DNA of 64,000 nt from assembly GCA_030248225.1 (NCBI GenBank), contig JASANE010020301.1, positions 1 through 64,000 on the forward strand. Reading direction: 5' to 3'. This stretch comes from Trileptium ribeirensis (taxonomy: Eukaryota; Nematoda; Enoplea; Enoplida; Thoracostomopsidae). This document shows, in pieces, positions 58,801 to 64,000 of this stretch. The position numbers and the translations under genes are program-made. Each line of letters begins with the position of its first letter. The stretch's first letter is position 1. The notes under the pieces were generated by a model that searched no databases, was not told the DNA's origin, and saw only the letters and a list, made by a program, of their open reading frames with translations.

Positions 58801-60454
58801 ACGCATCCAGGTATTGGGTTCGGAAACGCATGAACCATGAAAGGTAACCCCAATACCCCGATTAATAATTAATCGAACATTTAATATTCGAAAAGATTTG
58901 GACGAAAACTGAGGAACGTTGGAAAAATAGAGCGCATATCGGACAGGTAGTGAATGTGCAAAAGGAATTATTTACGGCGAGAAAAATGTACATATTATAT
59001 TCCTTACATTCATAGATCTGCTTAAGTTACACCAGCTTAACCTATGCCAAAGTTGAAAAAGCAACGTTATAAGAAATTAGGGTCACACATAAAAAGTTAT
59101 CGCTGCGGAAAAAAATTGCGCAGCGGGTTTAAAGCCATTTGCAATATGCATTGTTATATGCATAATTTCTTTTGTTTACTTGCATACCGCCAGCGATAAT
59201 TGAACTTTTACCACAAGTAAGAACATAGCTTTTACATTACGTGATATGGCTATTCCTAACAATCTACATAACCAATGATAGTAACGTGTTTACCTGTTGC
59301 TTTAGATCATTCCCAAGCGCACCAGCAACGCACCAAAGAACCGTATCGGATGACGGTACAATAGCCTGGATAGCCTGATGACCAGCCGCAAACATCTTTT
59401 GATGCCTTTGTGGATTGATCGCAGATGCTACATCAGTTTCATTATCAGCCTCAGCCACATCCTCGATTGGTGATTTCTGCTCTGAACTAACAACAAGTTT
59501 TGCATACGCAGCGGCCAAGGCAGCAAATTTCACGAGCTTCAGAACCCATCCAAGTGCTTCGCATCGCGTCGGCTGATCCGCATGAGGCAAAAAATTGTTG
59601 CGCACCAGCATTCCGAGCGTTATAGCCAATCCGGAGGACCGCCCCAAGAACGCACGACGAAATACAATTATCGCAGGATGACCTGACGCAGATGGAGGAG
59701 ATGTCGGTGGCATAAGAAGAGCATAGGTCAACGCTAAATTGTACAGAACAGCCGAAGGCGATGCTCCGAAATACAGTGCTTCCAGCGACCTGGCTTTATC
59801 GAACACCTGTGTCTGAGACGTTGACGCGGATCCAGGTCGCTCCGAACCATTGAACCCCCTCATATCATCGGAGACTTCCTTAGCGGATGATGATAGTGAC
59901 TGCGAACTGTGATCTGAAGCTAGCGATAGCGTAGTTGTGGCCGTTGCAGAGGCCACGCCTCCGACACCGCCGCACACAGAAACAACGTTCTCAACTAGTG
60001 GACGGGACATAGGTAGTCTATATGTAATTGCTCGTGTTTGATCTCGTACTCCGCAAGAGCCCAGCTTCGACCCAAGATCGGCTAACCGGAACAGAAATTC
60101 CATATCGGCCAACGCTAAGGCTGGAGGTGTCGAACGAATAAACATTGCACCTGGCAGCATACGTTCGCCGAGTGGAGGCAAATCATCTGAATTGGAAGAA
60201 TTGGGATCTAGTCCAAATGGCGCAGGCGCTGAAGCGATACGGGACAAGCCTGGCGGCCCGGCTACTCCAGCTGCAGGCGATCCTGGAGGACTCGATTCAG
60301 CAGAACTCGATGCTGTTGGAGATGACGACCCCCGCGTTTGGTTAACCTGTGAGGTCTGCGGATGCTGCTGCTTGTCAGCAAGATGATGGTTAGATTCTGG
60401 ATGAGAACTTGAGCTTGCGGATGTACCCTGGACAACCTTGGCTGTTAGCAGAAC
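34605..60454 (-). CDS. USP9X / fat facets-type deubiquitinase, central part (multi-exon, both ends missing)
   Basis: USP9X is a very large cytosolic ubiquitin-specific protease that removes ubiquitin from endocytic, polarity and signalling proteins. Eight exons on the - strand (59294-60454, 56987-57112, 56371-56603, 51360-51611, 42013-42103, 40216-40362, 36597-36858, 34605-34889) join with all phases consistent into about 852 codons. Matches to the human protein run in order: LLTAKV, ADLGSKL, LYFGASPS..LTYALLMPP, LVRNNFLPHADQPTR, RIVWAAAAG, FVLDLLF, LLHKEIQWLK, GHISVATEL, ELIDDFVLPAS, IPVCGS..AAYELLVAL, LLTEMFY. The portion corresponds to roughly human residues 950-1540. The upstream exons lie beyond the right edge. 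The peptidase domain (Cys box through His box) should follow 34605 but is not seen. Confidence 0.96.
36086..36376 (+). other. Unidentified open reading frame in USP9X intron
   Basis: 96-codon + strand frame that contains no stop and has protein-like composition in its second half (NKDLYEEVKTAYNTLNRYTP). The opposite strand is also open over much of it. No splice signals or family resemblance decide between a nested gene, a transposon fragment and chance. Confidence 0.2.
36417..36580. repeat. 82 bp tandem duplication beside a USP9X donor site
   Basis: Units 36417-36498 and 36499-36580 each start TGAATAAAAAG and end CAAAAACTGCTAC, about 80% identical. The array ends 16 bases short of the exon boundary at 36597, on its intron side. 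Confidence 0.85.
36597..36858 (-). CDS. USP9X-like exon: ELIDDF segment and hydrophilic insert
   Basis: Acceptor GATATTTTAG, donor AACA|GTGAGT. It opens ELIDDFVLPASRMYVEMRR, matching human ELIDDFIFPAS, then runs into about 60 residues rich in Ser, Thr, Asn and Gln that are absent from the human protein at this place. It ends in phase 1. Confidence 0.94.
37630..37985. repeat. TTCGCGAA-palindrome-rich sequence
   Basis: GTTCGCGAACAC-like palindromes occur near 37678 and 37809, with related TGTTCGCGAAAAT near 37720 and GGTTTGCGAAAC near 37986. The same motif type recurs within the insertion at 62775-63030. It is probably a non-autonomous repeat; no clear ends were found. Confidence 0.45.
39101..39760. 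repeat. Diverged tandem duplication, period about 390 bp
   Basis: TTTCATTCACAACGCCCAGGATTCAACAACTTACAAG near 39110 recurs near 39503. ATAAGTCAAACAACAACCAAG and GATAAGCTCTAAATCCC recur in order, as does AAAATAAATTATACAAAAT.GATCGAATTTCG at 39411 and 39703. Copy 2 has an internal deletion. Confidence 0.75.
40216..40362 (-). CDS. USP9X-like exon: GHxxVxxEL / GCxxGGANLI segment
   Basis: Acceptor CTGTTTCAG, donor AGA|GTATGA (a weak donor but in phase). It encodes LLVGHISVATELVYSMNCEQ and CEIGCIPGGANLIR, matching the human GHLGVTKELLAFQ and IGCEKGGANLI. It is 49 codons long, phase 0 at both ends. Confidence 0.95.
40363..42012 (-). other. USP9X intron
   Basis: No gene or clear repeat recognised on either strand. 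Confidence 0.5.
42013..42103 (-). CDS. USP9X-like short exon: LLHKEIQWLK
   Basis: A 91-base exon with acceptor TTCAATTTTAG and donor AAAG|GTACTA. It encodes LLKCAFAKGFHMPDRMELLH followed by KEIQWLKKAK, matching human VLLNNEIDWLKR. Its first base completes the Arg codon of the upstream exon and it ends in phase 0. This bridges the only phase gap between the 51360 and 40362 exons, which strongly supports it. Confidence 0.92.
42104..42839 (-). other. USP9X intron
   Basis: No exon or obvious repeat recognised. Confidence 0.45.
42840..43480. repeat. Dispersed repeat, copy A
   Basis: Shares, in order, GGTCATTTTA with ACTCTTTATTTCTTC, AAAAATTATAATGATGAGCGATTTTTAC-like, TTTCACTTGGAGCATTTTT-like and TTTGACCCATAGTTCGA-like segments with 48820-49860. 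It is diverged and non-coding. Confidence 0.6.
43912..44278. mobile_element. MITE with CTGGCCTGTCCACAG termini and 5 bp TSD
   Basis: Perfect 15-base inverted ends: CTGGCCTGTCCACAG at 43912 and CTGTGGACAGGCCAG ending at 44278. Both are flanked by GATGA (43907-43911 and 44279-44283). At 367 bases it has no coding capacity, but C-rich runs such as CCCCCCACTTTCC. The sister copy at 45834 has equivalent ends and its own 5-base duplication. Confidence 0.85.
44956..44989. other. Imperfect GC-rich hairpin
   Basis: CCGCCCGTCGTCAAT and ATTGACGGAAGGGCGG pair with two mismatches around a TT centre. It is isolated in AT-rich intron sequence. Function unknown. Confidence 0.5.
45115..45240. repeat. Degenerate A-rich repeat, third tract
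   Basis: Repeating modules such as GCAAAAATTGGAGAAAAT, TTGCAAAAAATTAAGGAAATT and CTGCAAAATTGGGGAAATTC resemble the tracts at 4.8 and 5.3 kb. Confidence 0.5.
45834..46178. mobile_element. MITE, second copy with TIRs and TGATG TSD
   Basis: Ends CTGGCCTGACCACAG and TTGTGGACAGGCCAG, flanked by TGATG (45829-45833 and 46179-46183). The interior aligns throughout with the 43912 element, including TTTTTAAACATTAATTACCACTATTTATAATG. It is 345 bases long. Confidence 0.85.
47825..47908. repeat. 28 bp x 3 minisatellite inside the LINE remnant
   Basis: Three consecutive 28-base units starting GTCCGGAAATTGGAACCGAC (47825, 47853, 47881) differ at only three or four positions. They lie in the RT region of the LINE on the - strand. 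Confidence 0.9.
48820..49860. repeat. Dispersed repeat, copy B, with internal 418 bp tandem duplication
   Basis: Related to 42840-43480. Within it, 49006-49423 and 49424-49838 are direct copies nearly identical base for base (a few substitutions and a 3-base deletion), so the duplication is recent compared with the divergence from copy A. Confidence 0.9.
49861..50382 (-). other. Intron sequence, unassigned
   Basis: No coding motif recognised between the dispersed repeat and the LINE endonuclease remnant. Confidence 0.4.
51360..51611 (-). CDS. USP9X-like exon: VRxxxxxxLxxxxT helical segment
   Basis: Acceptor TAATTTTAG, donor GCG|GTAAG in phase. It encodes EVRSYTCDKLLYIATMCPVV and a Ser-rich middle, then LMKLLFRIVD..CHQYFYLIAR. 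This aligns with human VRQVAQEQFFLMCTRC and LLFFITLLFTVL..YFTLLRHLL. The G at its start completes the Glu begun by the 56371 exon. Confidence 0.92.
51612..52163 (-). other. USP9X intron
   Basis: AT-rich, no feature recognised. It ends at the TA target site of a small MITE. Confidence 0.45.
52164..52381. mobile_element. 218 bp pogo-like MITE with CTCGCTCG arrays
   Basis: Termini CAGTACCCGCCAAAAATGAC (52164) and the inverse ending GGCGAGTACTG (52381) match at about 24 of 26 positions, and each is flanked by TA (52162-52163, 52382-52383). CAGT ends with TA duplication are typical of pogo/Tigger and Tc1/mariner derivatives. Inside, ten-base modules ACTCGCTCG(A/C)G repeat on both sides of an AT-rich centre. 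Confidence 0.85.
52563..54640 (+). pseudogene. LINE ORF2 C-terminus (CR1/RTE-like), split by a TIR element
   Basis: 52563-52760 encodes AETWTAKSAIQQHINTFDNF CRRRILGVTKFDHIRNEDLR-like sequence and LRLLGHVLR, the typical post-RT tail of many CR1/RTE-type elements. The frame resumes after 54374 as MSDNRISKSLAKATPP, RGRSHETWRR and a short 3' end, which is what normally follows GHVLR. The intervening 1.6 kb is a DNA element. A GGCCCC..GGGGCC hairpin follows at 54606-54626. Removal of the insert would restore continuity apart from other decay. Confidence 0.75.
52761..54374. mobile_element. 1.6 kb G-rich non-autonomous TIR transposon inserted in a LINE
   Basis: Ends GGTCATTTCACGCTACGATG (52761) and the inverse CATCCTAGCGTGAAATGACC-like end at 54374 match at about 26 of 28 positions. 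Flanks CTGAGG (52755-52760) and CTGACG (54375-54380) look like a slightly decayed target duplication, and the interrupted LINE frame proves insertion. The interior has no transposase. It repeats GGTCGGGGGTGGGTAAAA-like motifs at about 53266, 53470, 53617, 53639, 53789 and 53968, and inverted near 54331. Confidence 0.85.
54641..54990 (-). other. USP9X intron
   Basis: No feature recognised. Confidence 0.4.
54991..55500. repeat. CCCCTAT-rich element, possible MITE
   Basis: GACCCCTATT recurs four times between 55040 and 55110, spaced by about 20 bases, and CCCCCCTAT and GACCCCTAT return at 55410-55455. The left border TTTTCGGTATAGGGGGG and the right CCCCCC..CACCGAAAG form a weak inverted pair. 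It appears non-coding; the open - frame is made of the repeat. Confidence 0.55.
55501..56370 (-). other. USP9X intron
   Basis: Contains a (AT)n-like stretch near 55545-55585 (ATATATACATATATATG). Nothing else recognised. The - frame at 55748-55951 has no identifiable domain. Confidence 0.45.
56371..56603 (-). CDS. USP9X-like exon: helical repeat segment
   Basis: Acceptor GTGGATTTTAG, donor AACGA|GTAAGC. The first half is Ser/Asn-rich. The second encodes LDVIALSFILSPHLLGLW and SPWENFVLDLLFSSNE, aligning with human LEVMTLCFALIPTALDAL and AWQTFIIDLLLHC. It ends two bases into a Glu codon. Confidence 0.94.
56604..56986 (-). other. USP9X intron
   Basis: Short intron with no feature recognised. 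Confidence 0.5.
56987..57112 (-). CDS. USP9X-like exon: IxRIVWAAAAG segment
   Basis: Acceptor CTTGATTTTAG, donor GCG|GTATGT. A 42-codon exon, phase 0 at both ends, encoding LPDESHLNALMRIVWAAAAG and AQHLYSSSMDEIHKAH. It matches human [20 protein letters not shown] and SLQLVFSPNEEI. Confidence 0.95.
57113..59293 (-). other. USP9X intron
   Basis: About 2.2 kb. The - strand frame at 57669-58055 is long (128 codons) but resembles no family and overlaps a + frame. C-rich patches at 57480-57600 look like transposon debris. No exon is required by phase. Confidence 0.45.
59294..60454 (-). CDS. USP9X-like large exon (387 codons)
   Basis: Acceptor GCTGATTTTAG at 60455, donor CAACAG|GTAAAC. It opens VLLTAKVVQGTSASSSSHPE, aligning with human LITAKLTQ.., the end of the ubiquitin-like domain followed by a Ser-rich linker. 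It continues MEFLFRLADLGSKLG, EALYFGASPSAVLYNLAL, TYALLMPPTSPP, LGMLVRNNFLPHADQPTR, and ends GALGNDLKQQ. Compared with human, the linkers are expanded with Ser, Ala and Gly. The exon is open throughout, with phase 0 at both ends, and is the longest coding stretch in the window. Confidence 0.97.
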
Positions 60455-60556
60455 CTAAAATCAGCAAAAACTATTCCATAAGCAACGAAATTAAAAATTA
60501 ATTTATACGCGTAGAAGGTATAACAGTAAAACTTGGTTAATATCGAAAAATAACCG

Positions 60557-60592
60557 CATTGGCGTAGCCAGGATTTTGGTTTGGGTGGGGCC
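60557..60592. repeat. Terminal sequence of the hAT element
   Basis: CATTGGCGTAGCCAGGATTT, followed by a GGTGGGGCC stretch, resembles the CAGTGGCGTAGCCAGG ends of invertebrate hAT elements. It sits about 100 bases upstream of the acceptor of the large USP9X exon. The opposite end would lie near or beyond the right window edge. Confidence 0.6.
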
Positions 60593-62774
60593 AGATTTAC
60601 ATAAATTTACGAATCTGAAAAAACGCTGACAATTCCAAAGTTGTCCCCTCATATACTTTCAAACAACAAATGTTATATATTCCTCGAAATAACAAAAATG
60701 GCGGTTAGTACGTTTTTACTTTTGACAAACACAGCTTGACTACTGACTACTATTGCTGAAATTGCATCACGTTTTTTTATAATTGTTTTCAATATAAACC
60801 ATTTCATTGTGTCTCTTGGCACCTAAACCTTGGTAAAATTGGTTTTTCCAGGGCAAGACTATAAGACATAATGCAACAATATACATTTAAAAATCTCTAA
60901 AGTTTGAATGTCTGTCCAAATAAATGCACAGTGCAAATCACATTTTTCGCGCACATGATTTTGCAAATTCATCAAAGACTTCATCAATTGTACTTCTCTA
61001 TGTATTTGCTCTCTATGTATTTGCAGCATTAAAAAGCGATTTCAATCTTTTCTCTTCCATAGTAGAACGAATTGCTGTAAGCGTTCGGTCGAGCTTAGAG
61101 AACGTTCGTTTCGGTTTATCTATGGTGATCGGTAACGTTGCGAATATCTTGAACAAATCAGGTATATTGTTAAACAAGGCACCGCATTGATCAGGCGCAG
61201 CTAATGCAGTATCTGGACGGAATTCATACGCTTCTTGCGCCAAGGTTCAATCTCACTGAGCACTGTGGTCTTAGAGTCAGTCAAGAGTGTTTGATATTAA
61301 TTGAAAAGATTTGTCATGTGCTCATTCCCGTGCTACGAAGAGTGTTCATGAAACTTCATGATGGCGGGCACCAAATGAGACAATAAATTCGCCCTTCGTT
61401 GAGCAGAATCAAATCTGTGACATAGGTCAGCAAATAAGCTGACGTAAGTAGGGTAAAAGTAATTGAGACGATAATAGGATTCAGCGGCATCATCACATGC
61501 TGGTGCTCGATAGATGGACTTCTTTGCAACCCGCGGTTGTTTTAGCTCCACGCCGAGATATCCCGATAGTTGTTCAGCCCGCGCGTACAAAAATCCAAAT
61601 TACGATTTACACCGGTCGTCGTGCAAACTCTTAATAACAAGCGTTATGTTTTCGGTGGCGCGTGATAAGTCTATGCTTATTTTCTGCAGTTCTCTCTTGA
61701 TCGGTAGTAGAGCTCCAGATATTTTTTTTTCAAAATTACTGAAGAAACAATAAACTCAGAACGCAGTAACGAGCAAAGAAGTGTGTGAGCCGAGCGTCGA
61801 TTTTCCGCCGATGCCCATTCTTTCTTTTGCATGAATAACACTGATGTATGTCGCTCAACAAACCGCGTTTCATCGATTTAAGAAATTGCGTTCTTTTAAC
61901 ACTGTTGGAAAAAATAAGCAAATTCTTTAATTATGTTATGCGAATCATGTTTTCGGGTATATTGCTTTCGAACAACTCTAAATCATACAGTGCATAGCAC
62001 AGTGAATGTAATTGGCCACCACGGCTTGCCGTTTGAAAGTAGCAGCAGAACCGACACGGTCTCTAGCCATTGCAGCTGCACTGCCATATCCTTGCCCGAC
62101 ACACGTAGCAAGGTCTAACTCTGACGACAACACAAACTTAAGCAGACACTGGCCGATCCTTTTGCCGGTCAGCATAACCTCTTCGTATTGTTCCTCTCCA
62201 TCAGACACAATGTCCTGCAATAAGTCAACAATTGCAATTAAGGCCTCGTGAACGTTTATGCTCCCCGAATCACTTGCTGACACGTATGGAACAACTACCA
62301 GTTGCTCTCGCTTCTGCCTATACATAGTTTCATTAGCAATAATACTCCAAAAGTTGGTGCTTTTAATTCTAAACAACTTTTTTCTTGACGATATTTCCCG
62401 CAACCTCTAACAACTCGTTTTGAACAAACGTCAAGGATAAGTGGCATTGACTTTCACAACAGTTGAATGTTCTCGAAGCTTTAAGTCCCACCCCAAATTC
62501 GATATCGAAGTAAAGCTCGGAAATTTCCATCGGTAGTCAATGGGTCAACACCATCACGAGAAATATTTCCCACTTCGCAGCGATAAAGTGATGTTCTGAA
62601 GCGCGCAAGTCAATAAGGTATCAACAATTGGCCCAAGGTATTCGCGATTCCGTAGTGCTTCAATCCCTCTCGCGGTGTCTATTTTCCACAGACCGTCAGG
62701 CTTAGCGACAGCAACTGTTCGCTTTAAATTGTTCAAATGCCGTCATGGTATGCGCTAGTAAACTTAATCTGCGC

Positions 62775-63030
62775 CCATCAATTATCCAATTTTGTTATTT
62801 TGAAAAAATTGCGTTATCGAAGTCTGACTATCCAAGCAAAATTCGATATTTTTTGTTCACGAACATCAAAATTGTTTCTGAACAAAATTTTATCGATTTT
62901 GAATTGAAAAGGGCTATGTTCGCGAATAATAAACGACAAACTACAGGGCCCCCTCGTTTATGCCGCCGCCATTATATTGAACTTGTTCGCGAACAGACTA
63001 ATCCTGATTGAAAACTACCAAATGTCATGG
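62775..63030. mobile_element. Small non-coding insertion in the hAT, with GTTCGCGAAC motifs
   Basis: Separates the zinc-finger part (63160-63500) from the rest of the hAT frame (62736 downward). It contains TTGTTCACGAACATC, ATGTTCGCGAAT and TTGTTCGCGAACAG, similar to motifs at 37.6-37.98 kb. Exact ends and target duplication are not clear. Confidence 0.45.
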
Positions 63031-63500
63031 AACTGGTATAGGTTGATTCCAAGCCACAAATTCCGGGCAAGCAGTGAATTGAATCCAGGTTCTTAATTGT
63101 TCCATAGCAATGGATGTGGATTCAACATCAGGCTTTACAAAATTGGATAGTCAGTGGGAGCAGACTAAGTTTAATCGCGCACTAGACCAGTGATACGTAG
63201 CACAGTCATGTGTCGTTAACGTCCATTCCTTGCCAGTCAAATCATCAAAGCGGATAAGTGGTTTGGCAACGAGATTTCCCGCTGCTGGCCGAAGCCATGA
63301 GACGAGCCAACTCCTCCTGTAGGGCCAAAAAGTACACAATGGACGCAATAAACGTCCTCTTTTCCCGGAAAACGGCTTACTGCGAGCCACTGAAATGTCT
63401 TTAAGTGATGAGGAATCAATCGTCCTGTCCGTTGCCGAGAAGACTTGAGGTGAACTGACGACGGAAATTTATCTGTATTTGACAGTTTCCAAGGGTCCAT

Positions 63501-64000
63501 GAAAATTATCCTCAGGACGATAAAAGACTACTTTAATAACCAACCTTAATTCCAAATTCGAGCAAAAATATAATTTATTTTTTGGTTCGAATTTGAAACG
63601 AAGATTGGGAGGTCAAGGCGATAGTTGTGGGAAGGACAGAACAAAAGTTGGAAAGGTAGGGAAAAGTTGGAAAAGCTGGGGGACAGAACAACGGGAGGGG
63701 GGGTGGAAAATTTGCCCGCACTTCCCCTAAAAAATGGGACAACTAACAGAAAATGGACCGCGTCACCGCACCGGGATATAATGCACGTCACGGCACTGTG
63801 ACACCAGCATATAATGCACTGACAAAAGTGTTGCACTCTTCATCAAGGCTTCGTCATGAACCCTTGACGAAACCCTATCAATTGATGGCAATTTTAGTAC
63901 AATGAAAACCCGCATATTTTTTTGCTTCGCAGAGGAAAATTGACCATTTTTAGTTGGCAGAAGAGTAGTTGGGCACCTGGAGAAGCTCAAAATACTTAGT
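63501..64000. other. Right-edge sequence, probably hAT 5' region
   Basis: Purine-rich stretch (GGAAAGGTAGGGAAAAGTTGG, 63649-63700) and short frames without recognised domains. USP9X upstream exons must lie beyond this edge. Confidence 0.4.

Larger units (their letters stand above)
60557..63500 (-). pseudogene. ZMYM1-like hAT transposon, degraded transposase
   Basis: Read leftward. 63440-63160 encodes a TTF-type zinc-finger region (LKTFQWLAVSRFPGKEDVYC VHCVLFG-like, then a TTHDCATYHW end). 62736-62560 holds IVDTLLTCALQNITL. 62340-61980 encodes VVVPYVSASDSGSI, GKRIGQCLLKFVLSS.LDLATCVGQGYG and ANYIHCAMHCM, the conserved core like LRGQGYDGA and VHC.aH. 61700-61520 holds LQKISIDLSRATENI and KQPRVAKKSIYRAP. 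61200-61080 encodes the hAT dimerisation end FATLPITIDKPKRTFSKLDR. Frameshifts and stops occur throughout, and a small element is inserted at 62775-63030. The 3' end carries TTGGCGTAGCCAGG, a terminal sequence common in such hATs. Confidence 0.8.

Overview
This window looks like eukaryotic, intron-rich, AT-rich nuclear DNA from an invertebrate, probably a protostome. Its coding signal is short exons bounded by GT..AG splice sites inside large introns full of decayed transposons. I see no operons, tRNA, rRNA or CRISPR. Two deeply conserved genes anchor it. A presenilin gene lies on the + strand (about 19.6-30.6 kb) and a USP9X / fat facets-type deubiquitinase gene on the - strand (about 34.6-60.5 kb). 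They converge tail to tail. The presenilin residues and the short TTTTAG/TTTCAG acceptors suit an ecdysozoan (a nematode is possible), but the lineage is my inference and is weakly supported.

Layout. From 0 to 13 kb is a transposon graveyard: short tandem repeats, a fold-back element, a LINE reverse transcriptase with an RNase H-like tail, a degraded Ty3/gypsy element, three diverged copies of a leader-like repeat, and a CR1/L2-type LINE. A 3.6 kb pogo/Tigger-type DNA transposon with matching terminal inverted repeats (TIRs) and TA target-site duplications (TSDs) fills 13.49-17.12 kb, with a frameshifted transposase. From 19.6 to 30.6 kb are six presenilin exons (the first tentative). All junctions are in phase and they encode the N-terminal half through transmembrane segment 6, including the first catalytic Asp. 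A satellite-bearing composite repeat sits in the 5.3 kb intron. From 30.86 to 34.29 kb is a diverged inverted duplication with arms of about 1.45 kb. From 34.6 to 60.5 kb are eight USP9X-like exons, again all in phase, spaced by introns holding MITEs, an R1/LOA-type LINE, tandem duplications and a LINE tail split by a G-rich TIR element. From 60.56 kb to the end is a degraded ZMYM1-like hAT transposon.

The most notable observation is that both conserved genes stop short of their catalytic parts and do so facing each other across the inverted duplication. Presenilin lacks the exons for the second catalytic Asp (GxGD) and the PAL motif. The USP9X homologue ends just before its peptidase domain. 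Either the remaining exons lie very far away, or this is a rearrangement or assembly junction seeded by repeats. Presenilin (gamma-secretase) and USP9X have no known joint pathway that would explain their proximity.
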